Assembly (NCBI GenBank): GCA_020736575.1
Contig: JAGPYM010000021.1
Coordinates: forward strand, 124,001-188,000
Length of the DNA stretch: 64,000 bases
Direction: 5' to 3'
From: Thelonectria olida
Taxonomy: Eukaryota; Ascomycota; Sordariomycetes; Hypocreales; Nectriaceae
Positions 55,843-64,000 of the stretch are shown piece by piece (position 1 is the stretch's first letter; every line of letters starts with the position of its first letter). Made by a program: the position numbers and the translations under genes. The notes beneath the pieces were generated by a model. The model made no database searches. It was given only the letters and a program-made list of their open reading frames with translations, and was not told the origin of the DNA.

Positions 55843-57648
55843 TCAACATTCGAAGTGCCATCGCACGTCTTCCCACCCCTTTCTTCTCAGCAACTTTCCC
55901 CCAAGACCTATACCTCGATTCTTGGGCTTGACAGCACCGCTCGCTAGCACGGGCGGGCTCATCTCCATGTCAGCAAACCCCATTCCAATAGGTTCGACGT
56001 CGAAACCAAGCAACAAGACCGAAATGAAGCCTAGAATCTCTGCAAAAGCCAGGTTTCGTCCCGGACACAAATGTCGGCCGCCACCAAAGGGAAAGTACGC
56101 CGCCTTCTTCTTCTTCTCAGTCTCCGTCGTCTTGTCCTTGGAGGCAGCCGGGGCGAAGCGGTCTGGAACGAACTCGGACGCGTCGTCGCCCCAGATGGAC
56201 TGTTCGTAGTGCGTCACGCCGGCAGGAAGCTGCAGATCGGTGCCTTTCTTAAGCAAATAGGATTCGTTGCCGTCGGGGGCTTTGATGACGAGGTCGGACA
56301 TGACGCGGCGCATGCTGACAGAGTGGTTCGTGAGACGCATGGTTTCGCGGTAGCAGCTAATCAAGAGCGGCAGCTGCTCGTCGAATTTGGTAATGTTGAA
56401 CGAGACGATTCGCTCTCCGTTGTCGTCGCGGGCGAGTGTTGCGGCCGCTTCGACTTCGGCGCGTAGTTGGGCCGTGAGGTCTGGTCTGGCGAAGATGTAG
56501 AGGAGCAGCCAGTAGAAGGTTGGGACTGCGTTGATGGTGGCTACGACGGGGAGGATGACTTCGAGAAGACCGACTTCGTCGCCGGTGAAGCCATTCTTGC
56601 GAAGCGCATTGGCGCGGTTGATGACAAGCTGCGAGGTGGTGGGATCGTTCAGGTCTCGTTTCTCGGTGTAGTAGTCCTTCATGATGGCTTGGAGTTTGGT
56701 ACGAGCTTGGTATGCCTTGGGCATAGTGAGTGATGGGAAAAGAGAGAGGAGGAAATAGGGGACGGAGGCTTCGAAGGTCCTGGATCATGTTAGTGCCTTG
56801 GATGGATTGTCATGGTGTTGAGTATACTTACCAAGCCATCTCAACGAGTGAAGGATCCGCGTTATAGGGATCTGAGTTTCCATACAGGGCTCGCGTCGTC
56901 GCCAAGCTCATGACATCACGGCACCAGAGATAGAGATTGTCCACTTGAAGGCCGTTCTTGACGATGACTTCCTTGCCTCCATTGTTGGCGTCCACCGTGA
57001 CGGTACCAGTACTAATAGCACCCAGCCTTGCCGAAATCTGACTCAGAAAATGCACGTTCATCTTGTGAAGCATCTCAGTCTGAAAACTCGCGTGGATGGC
57101 ATCTGTGAATTCCGGGACGATCTTCGAGTTGGACGTGATCTTCGCAAAGGTTTCCGCAGTGAGACCAAACGTCTTTTGCGCAAAGTCAGTCACGAAGGGC
57201 TCGAATGAGGCGATTTTGTTCCTCAACACAGCCTGGACGAGATGGGGGTCGAAGATCGCGTAGATCTTGCCATTCAGCATGGGCAGTGTGGCGATGGGTT
57301 GTGAGGGATGAGCATTGCTATCTTCAGAGTCAGGACTGTGAGATGAGACACGGAAGGGGTTCATTTGAAGGTTTCATGGACGCACTGGATGATCCTGTGA
57401 TAATCGTTCTGGTGACGGATGATGCCAAGGATGTGGCCGACGTAAGGTATCGTGGGCTTGACGACGGGCGGCTCACGGGGATCTAAGCGGGGAGTGAGGA
57501 ACCTGTTGAGTAGGGGCACGACGATGACGCTGGCGAGAATTACGGTGACAAAGACTCCGGCGGTGCTGGAGGAGCGATTCAGGAGCTCGGCGATGAGACC
57601 CCGAGAGACAGGCCCAGAGGCAGCGTCACCTACGACTGCTGAAGCCAT
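55843..57648 (-). CDS. Cytochrome P450, membrane-anchored, CYP7/CYP8-like I-helix
   Basis: Exons 57648-57386, 56832-57317 and 55843-56779 give 561 residues. An N-terminal membrane anchor (AGVFVTVILASVIVVPLL) is followed by a Pro-rich hinge (RLDPREPPVVKPTIPYVGH). The heme motif FPFGGGRHLCPGRNLAF has its Cys at about 485, ExxR is YRETMRL at about 395, and PDRF completes the core. The oxygen-binding I-helix reads VVATINAVPTFYW instead of the usual AGxxT; an Asn there is typical of CYP7- and CYP8-related enzymes, several of which are sterol or fatty-acid oxygenases or isomerases. Intron 1 could also end at 57336 instead of 57318, adding six residues; the shorter product fits the family better and has a CTGAC branch point. 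Substrate unknown. It lies beside a Gfo/Idh/MocA dehydrogenase and a MFS transporter, suggesting a shared small-molecule pathway, which is inference. Confidence 0.9.
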
Positions 57649-58141
57649 CGTGATCAGTATTCAGGTCGCAGTGAGATTGACAGTTTTGAGAGAAGAAGTC
57701 TCCCCTCACCTTCTGACGACTTGAGCTCCAGTTAGCCTCCGGGCCTTTGGGAATAGGACCAGCCCCCCTGGCTCATCAAACCTTGACGCTATTGCGAGCT
57801 AGTCCGAGGTGGCCAATTGCAACCTGGACGTTTCAGATCATTCCTGGCGTCCGGTTAAAGCGGTTCAAGGCGATGATGGGGCTAGGACTCAACTAGCGAG
57901 CTGACGTGAGATGGATCGAGGTCGTCGAGGACAGAACTTGGGGGAGAATGGTTGAAAGGCTTTCTTTGATGAGGGAATGGAGCTGATCACTCGGGATCGA
58001 TCAACGGTGTTCTTTGAATACAGCAGTCCCGTCAGAACCTGTTTCTTGCTTTCGACGGAACTAATTCGAGTATATTTCTCTATGGATGCCTATGTCGAAA
58101 CCCATGATGCGCCTCAACAGTATCTACGCAATCGTAAATCC
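57649..58141. other. Promoter region of the P450 gene
   Basis: About 490 bp between the P450 start and the stop of the small CxxC gene. A plus-strand frame (57977-58345) is antisense to the CxxC gene and is not believed. No clear TATA box is seen for the P450. Confidence 0.4.
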
Positions 58142-58351
58142 CTACTTTGTATTCGATGGGCAGAATGGACAATCGTACATCGGAATGTACTCATTCTTCG
58201 TCTCCCTCGACTTTTTCATCTTGCAAGCAGAATTGTTTACCGGGTCGAGGTAGTAGCGTTTTTGCACGAAGCAATCTTCATCCTGATACCTCGTATTCCT
58301 GTACTTGCGGCATATGTTGCAGTGTTGGAGCCATTCGATTTTTGAGCACAT
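58142..58351 (-). CDS. Small CxxC protein of unknown function (69 residues)
   Basis: A single exon of 69 residues. It begins MCSKIEWLQHCNICRKYRN and ends YIPMYDCPFCPSNTK. Cys residues lie at 2, 11, 14, 27, 43, 61 and 64. The two CxxC pairs (11/14 and 61/64) are spaced like a zinc-ribbon or rubredoxin-type metal knuckle. It is basic (many Lys and Arg), without a signal peptide. Upstream on the same strand there is TATAAATA at 58472-58465, about 115 bp before the start, and a C/A-rich leader. Many moulds have families of short Cys proteins starting MCxxx and ending CPxC, of unknown role; relation to those is a guess. The frame on the opposite strand is longer but has poorer coding character. 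Confidence 0.6.
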   Translation of the reverse strand: MCSKIEWLQHCNICRKYRNTRYQDEDCFVQKRYYLDPVNNSACKMKKSRETKNEYIPMYDCPFCPSNTK

Positions 58352-58464
58352 GGTTGGCTACTCCTAGAAAAATATGTTTTGTTGTGAAGAGAGCGTTATT
58401 GGGAAGGATATCTTGTATTGTGTGGTATGTTGAGAATTGAGAAATAGACATGTGCCAAGTCAGG

Positions 58465-58472
58465 TATTTATA
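58465..58472 (-). promoter_or_regulatory. TATA box of the CxxC gene
   Basis: TATAAATA on the minus strand, followed by an A/C-rich leader (TCTCAACATACCACACAATA) and the start codon about 115 bp downstream. Confidence 0.6.
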
Positions 58473-58754
58473 GTTTGTGCTTAATCGTGATTCATCTACA
58501 AGCAACTCTCTACCAAGACCGAGAACACTTGATTATCATTATTGGGGGAATCGGGCGTCAATGACTCCATGTCTCAGACTCAGTGAAGCACCCATTATGG
58601 CTCATCACGAACGCATTGTCTGTTCAGAAGTCTCGGGCAAAGAGAGGTGTCGCTGGTGCATTTGTTCACCATTCCGAATCAGAACATGCGCGATCATCAT
58701 TGAAAATGCAAGGAATAACTGGTCATAGCAATGAAACTAATTATCTAATCAAGT

Positions 58755-60012
58755 CTACAATTGAACTGGAAAGTCCGTCGTCTCTAGCTCGGCAGGGTAC
58801 TTCAAACCTGCCTTGGCCCTTACTTCGTCCATAATGTCCATGATCAGAATACTCTCGTCGAGGCTCAAACAGCTTCCTTCCTTGCGTCCCTCAATCAGAG
58901 CCCGTGCTGCATCATCGGCTTCCCAAAACAAGCCATGTCCCTGACCTTCGGCGTTCTGTGTCGACCCCCATCCATTGTACCACCCACTCCCAGCACCAGG
59001 GCCAGGTTGAGGCCACTGTTTGTCCTCAATGGTTCCGTCTTTGAGGACAAGTCGTGTGCGTGTAGGTCGGTACGCCGGAGGGAACACCTGGATTTCACCC
59101 TCGGGACCCTGGATGCGAATATTTGGCACTATTGCATCGTTGGCTGCTGCGACGGAATCGTTGGACAGGCCTAGCGAGCATGAGGCTATCGCGTGGGCGG
59201 TACCGCCATGTTGCGCGTCCCTCGGGAATTCCAACAGCATAGTGACCATGGAATCCACTCCAGTTGGCGCATATTTTGTAACTGCTGACTGGACGACGGG
59301 GCGTTGTCGAGTGCTGGGAGCCTGGGTGCTATACAAAGCTTGAAAGACCCAGGTCAGGCTGTAGACTCCGGCGTCTAGGAGAATGCCACTGGCTAGACGA
59401 GGGTTGATCATGATGTGATTCTCGTCTTCGAAGACACCAGCGTACGGTAGACTATGCTCGGACAGCACTCTCTCCACCGGCCCAATGAGCCCCGAGGAGA
59501 CGATTTGACGGACGTATGTAGACAGCGGAAAATACCTTGTCCAAAGACCTTCCATCAGAAGCAAGCCCTTCTCCTTGGCTTTGTTTGCAAGTGCCTGGGT
59601 CTGTCGCGCGTTTACTGTGAAAGCCTTCTCGCAGAGCACATTTTTGCCGGCCTCTAGAACAACATGGTGTTCTGGTAGTGATGCGAGTGAGGCGTAGCAA
59701 TGTAGATGATGTCGACGTCAGGGTCGGCGACCAGATCAGCGTAGCTCCCATATCCTTTTGCATATGACGGAGCGTCGCACTCTAGAAGAAAGGCCTCGGC
59801 CCTTGAGACTGAGGATGAAGAAACAGCTGCCACCAATTCATGTCTAATATCTGAGACGTCTCGAGTGTTTGGGTCGACTGATAGGTCCCTCCCGCTGATG
59901 GAAAAGTAAGTGATTAACTCATTTAGTGAGAGTGCGTGATTTGGACTTACAAGGCCTTTGCGATGCCACCTGTGGCGAGGATTCCCCAACGGATTGTCTT
60001 TGGTGTAGCCAT
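58755..60012 (-). CDS. Gfo/Idh/MocA oxidoreductase (dihydrodiol dehydrogenase-like), frameshifted
   Basis: Exon 1 (60012-59951) and exon 2 (59894-58755) are separated by a 56-bp intron. The N-terminus IRWGILATGGIAKAFGRDLS is a Rossmann NAD(P)-binding motif, followed by VDIIYIATPHSHHYQNTML. At about 59660-59657 the frame shifts by one base: TTG TT is followed directly by CTAGAG, and reading continues with LEAGKNVLCEKAFTVNARQT, which contains the family's EKP-like catalytic EKA segment. Without correction a TAG stop ends the protein near residue 100. After the shift the frame is open for 300 residues with intact family features (GLLLMEGLWTRYFP, ASGILLDAGVYSLTWVFQAL). Relatives oxidise trans-dihydrodiols or sugars such as D-xylose with NADP. 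It may be a fresh pseudogene or a sequencing error. Confidence 0.85.
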
Positions 60013-60195
60013 CTTCCTTCTAGGTTCTTTAATGTGGGGGGTATTCACAAATCCAAGCTACAGGAGGTTCCAACGGTCCTTCTTATACATTCCTAGATAT
60101 TTACAAAAATAGGCAGTAACAACATGTAAGGAAGGGTAGAATGTAATTATGATTAGAGGCAAGGTCCTGCACACCTCCTCTGTCAGGGTATCATT

Positions 60196-62302
60196 TTAAT
60201 TTTCGCTCTTAGTAACCTCCTTCACGCCGCCCTTATTGGCGATAGCGGCCTCATCTTCCTCATTGTCCGACTTGTTCTCGTCCAGCTTTGCCTCGTCGAC
60301 GTGCTCAAGGTCGACAGTCTTCAGGGCAAACATGACGAAAAGCATAAGAGACAGGGAGACGCAACCGGCGATGGCCAGGAGCTTTTGGGTTTCTCGGTAG
60401 GATCTATCGATGGCGATTCGGACGGGGGTGCCCTTGGCGAACTTCTTGGCGACGACCATCGACTTGTAGATGGCCATGGCCTGCTTCTTGGCGCTGTCGG
60501 GGAGATACTTCATGAGCTTGTCTGGGAGGGTGTGGTTCCAGATGGCACCGCTCACGCTTCGTTGTTGTCAGTTATGAATTCACACTTATCTATCTGAGAC
60601 GGAGGTACTAACCTTGTGCCAACAGCACCACCCAAGTTCATAGCGGCGTAATAGACGCCAGTAACGACGGGGACATCCTCCTTTGCGACGAGAGCCTGAA
60701 TGGATACCATGGCCGCAGTTTGGTAAAAGGAACGACCGAGACCGACAAGTGTCTTGGCCGTGATCATCGACGCCTCGTTGGCAGTCCCGCCGTTCATGTT
60801 GACAAAGTAGATCAGAAGACCCTGGCCGAGAACCATCAAGGGAACCCCGATAAAGACGAAGATCTGCGTCCGCTTGGTGTACTTCATCAAGAGACCAACG
60901 ACAACAGAGCCGATCTGGAAAGCCACACGCAGGGAGTTGCTACTCATTGTCAGTCAAAGTCCACATGAGCACAGGGGGATATGGTAAGCTTACTCGATAC
61001 GGGTGGCATGGCCTGGGCTGAAGCCGCCAGCAACCTGCAGGTAACTCGGGAAGAAGACGGTAAAGACGGAGTAGTGAAAAAAGTCGAGCATGGACAGAAC
61101 GCACGCAGCAATGACGGTTCGCTCCTTGATCATGCGGAAGGGCATGAACGGGACCTTGGCGAACTTGGCGTCCCAGAGGAAGAAGACGACAACCACAACG
61201 ATTCCGACGACAAGCATGGCGACGTAGGAGCCCTTGTTCCAGGCATCGCTGTTCCTGGAGCCCGTCAACGACAACGGGATGAGCGTCAAGGCCAAGCCAG
61301 CAACGAGGAGGAAGGCGCCGAGGAGATCGAGGTCTGTCCAGAGGATCTTTGCCAGACGCTTGGGCAAGCTGACGTTGCCGCCGTTCTCAGCCCACCAGCT
61401 CTCCCTGTGAAATCCGTTCTTGCGAGCCCGGCGCTGGAGCACGTAGAGGATGGTGATGAGAGGAGCGGCGCAGAAGGGCATGATAATGGCCCACATTCCG
61501 TAACCCCATCGCCAGGTCGAGTGCTTGAGCACGCTGTCGCTCACAACGGAACCGAGGTAGAGCGTGGGGATGGAAGCCACCGACTCGGGAAGAGAGCTCC
61601 AGAGACCGCGGTTGATCAGACTGGTGGTGTCGGCGATGAAGACCTGTTGCATGATGACGTATCCGGTGTCACCAATGCCCTCGAAGATGGCTCCGGCCTG
61701 AAGAAAAGGTGAGTAAAGGGTTCAGAAGGGTGGTAGACGGGTGTACTCACAAAGTAGGTGCCAATGTTCTGGCAAGCGGCGTACAAGACCTGGGAGAGGA
61801 CGAGGAAGCCGATGGAAAATGTGAGACCTTCAGCGCGACCAAAAACCTAAGGGTACAGTTAGTGCAGCTCATGTTTTGTTTTCTGAAGTCAGGCTTATTA
61901 GATATGGCGTACGTTGGAAAACTTCGCCATGATGGGATAGGTGACGAGACCGATAATGGTCGACACGACATTGGCCGTCGTCAGAGCCGAATGCTTCTGG
62001 AAGGAACTCGTAGCGTAGGCATCGTAGACTTTAGTAGCATACTTCAAGAAAGAAGTGATGAAGGTTGTCGCGAATAGACTAGACGGGTTTGTCAGTAAGG
62101 GTTTACTGTAAGCCGACAATCCGACTCGTTCGAGGTGAAGTTACCCAGTAAAGGCAATGATGAGATCCTTGCGGGACCACGACTGTCGAAGAATTTCGGT
62201 ATTGTCGGGAGCGTGCTTCTCATCCTTTGCCTGCTCGACGTCGCCTGAGGGGTGAGCATCTGAAGGCTCGGGGCTGGTGCTTGGAGGATCTGCAGCCGCC
62301 AT
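60196..62302 (-). CDS. MFS transporter, siderophore-iron type
   Basis: Six exons (62302-62145, 62078-61913, 61846-61751, 61697-60994, 60939-60613, 60556-60196) give 603 residues with about 14 membrane segments. All five introns are 53-66 bp. Family landmarks are the hydrophilic N-terminus ending SWSRKDLIIAFTGLFATTFI, YATSSFQKHSALTTANVV, AKFSNVFGRAEGLTF, FEGIGDTGYVIMQQVFIADT, and the late AAMNLGGAVGT followed by SVSGAIWNHTLPDKL, as in the Arn/Str/Mir transporters of siderophore-iron chelates. These import ferric siderophores by proton symport. The last intron ends in an AAG acceptor chosen because it restores the SVSGAIW block; a GAG four codon positions on is an alternative. No siderophore synthetase is in the window. 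Some relatives export toxins or drugs instead, so substrate is open. Confidence 0.9.
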
Positions 62303-64000
62303 TATCTTCGAGTTGAAGCGATTATTGTCGAAGAGATGTGATATTAGTGGAAGAACTCTGGATAAAAGACTTGAGCCTCTTTTCCCATCGCAACCAACGA
62401 ACGACGACGGCGTCTGTTTATATCCTGATCCTCTTCACGCTCCAATGTCGCACGGCGGCTTCAATTCCGCACGTCCCACGACTGTCCGAGATCGCTTACG
62501 GGCGTCATACCACCTTTGGCGCGGATCCCTCCCCTGCCAGAAGCATCATCTAATCTTATCAGATCCGCCGCACACAACTGGCTCGTTCAGGTCCGTACCT
62601 ACAGTCGGTCGACAAAGGAACCCTGGGCGCTGCTCGGCTCGCCAAGAAGACCACGCGTACCTTGTTTAACCGTGACTGTGGGCTGACTCTGCGACCAAGT
62701 TGCCGGTTCCAAGGGCTTGGCTGGGCGGATTAAACCGTGATCGAGGGCAGATGGCTCACCATTTCTGCCCGTCATCTGCCCCGATGCCAAGTTTGACGAG
62801 GTGAGAGAGTGTGGGATGAATGGGTTGAGCATTCTCGACGCGTATAGTCATATTCTTTTCTGAGTTTTTTTTCTCGTTTGGTCCGTTGCTTGCATTCGTA
62901 TTAGCTCCTGGTGACATGCGATTCCATGTCATGACAAGTGCCTCATTCGTCGACTCACGCCGTGATGCCCTCATCATCCCGCTCGACGTTGAGCCCGCGC
63001 GGAAGCCAGAGGCCTCGCGTTCTAGAAGACGCATTCCATGATCTACCCACGCCTTCACATGATCCTCTGGTCCGTGTTTCTTTTCCAACGCTTTTCTTCC
63101 TTTTTCCTTTGCCAAGCAAGACTCTCTCCACTACAAGCTGCGTCCAATCCCGAAGACCGGAAGAAAACTCGCCAGATTTGACAAGATGGATCCGGAAACC
63201 CCCACGATTGTGTTGCCGCACAGTGAAAGCTTTGGCTTCAATTCAGACTAGAGGCGGCAAAATTCTCGGCCGCTTAACATTTGCGTTGGAAATGGCTTCG
63301 ACATGTGAGATTTGTATGGAATAAATCGTCAGCCCATGTCCATTCATGAATGAATCGTGAGCTGCCTTCAATTACCTAGGTACCTACTACGTAAGACATT
63401 GTATATCCCTCAGCAACCTATACGTTTTGTTTTACTCGTAACAACGCGAGCCCTCGCCCCGACTCCCGATCTCCCGACCGATCAAAGCTAATCGACCCTT
63501 GCGGCACAGTCGTCGACTCCTTGAAGATCATGCTGGGATTATCAGTCATCACAAACAAAACCCTCAATCCTTCACATGGAGCATTGGTGGGCATTCCGGA
63601 CCATCGTCTCCCACAACGCGGAATGACCCTGACCATGCTGCCCACACGCCCGTCGAATGCTCCATTAGAATCCCACCATGACGGGCTCGACTTGCTGGGA
63701 TCTGTCGAGCGTGGGGAATTCCCAAGAACTGCTCCCTGCTTGTCGCCTCCCACACTTTGTCACTTCATTCCGCACTTGCACAAAGATCAAGGACTGTCCG
63801 TTGGTCTTCATCACACCTGAAACCCGTTCGCACACTCATGGCAAATTTTGATCCAGGGCTGACTTGCCCTCGCACTGAACTGTCACAGCGTTCACGGCGC
63901 CGTTGGTGAATGGATCCCTCCACGTGGGAAATCGGGACTGTGGCTTGAAGGCGCCTAAGCACCTCGGAGCTTTTGAAGAAGAGCTTTACTTCTTTCGATC
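62303..64000. other. Gene-free right edge
   Basis: About 1.7 kb beyond the MFS start. It should contain the promoter of the MFS gene. A minus-strand frame of 119 residues (63115-62756) is charged and lacks any recognisable domain, and other frames overlap it. No gene is called, and a gene truncated by the window end cannot be excluded. Confidence 0.45.

Noticed and set aside
57336..57385. A shorter first intron for the P450 gene
   Set aside because: Also keeps the frame, but lacks a good branch point and adds six residues in a spot where relatives are compact; kept only as an alternative.
60981..61712. A 243-residue acidic frame on the plus strand
   Set aside because: Antisense to the MFS exon and without a domain.

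Overview
This window is nuclear DNA of a filamentous ascomycete (Pezizomycotina), probably a Sordariomycete. The evidence is the gene structure: short introns of 46-90 bp with GTAAGT/GTACGT-type donors and CTAAC/CTGAC branch points, C/A-rich leaders, long gene-free stretches, and families typical of moulds (X325/BIM1 LPMO-like protein, CRH transglycosylase, PDR transporter, siderophore-type MFS, SREBP-like bHLH, remains of a STAND-type N-terminal domain). No tRNA, rRNA, CRISPR array or intact transposon was recognised. Exon joins were worked out by eye. For every intact gene the joined exons give a whole number of codons and keep the conserved domains in frame.

1-20 kb, housekeeping and wall genes: a GPI-anchored BIM1-like copper protein (+); the ubiquitin-binding WD40/PFU/PUL protein Doa1/Lub1 (-) head to head with a STRAP-like WD40 protein (+); an Arg/Gly-rich protein (-); about 8 kb without a supported gene; then a bHLH-Zip factor with the SREBP-type Tyr (+).

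22-31 kb: a single-exon VIT + vWA protein with an FG-rich tail, an HPP-family membrane protein whose intron carries a CA minisatellite, and a CRH-type GH16 wall enzyme, all +.

34-43 kb: a Kha1-like K+/H+ antiporter (+) facing a kinesin-like protein with a SAM-like region (-), then a POT/PTR2 peptide transporter (-). About 5 kb without a supported gene follows.

47-62 kb, accessory-looking block: a full-size PDR ABC transporter, a decayed STAND/ankyrin-type N-terminal domain, a 75-residue four-exon gene, an ER-type P450 with an unusual I-helix, a 69-residue CxxC protein, a Gfo/Idh/MocA dehydrogenase with a one-base frameshift, and a siderophore-type MFS transporter. The combination of oxidoreductases, exporters and tiny genes resembles a small metabolic or detoxification neighbourhood, but no backbone synthase is present, so a pathway is only inferred. 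The two tiny genes are the least expected content of the window.
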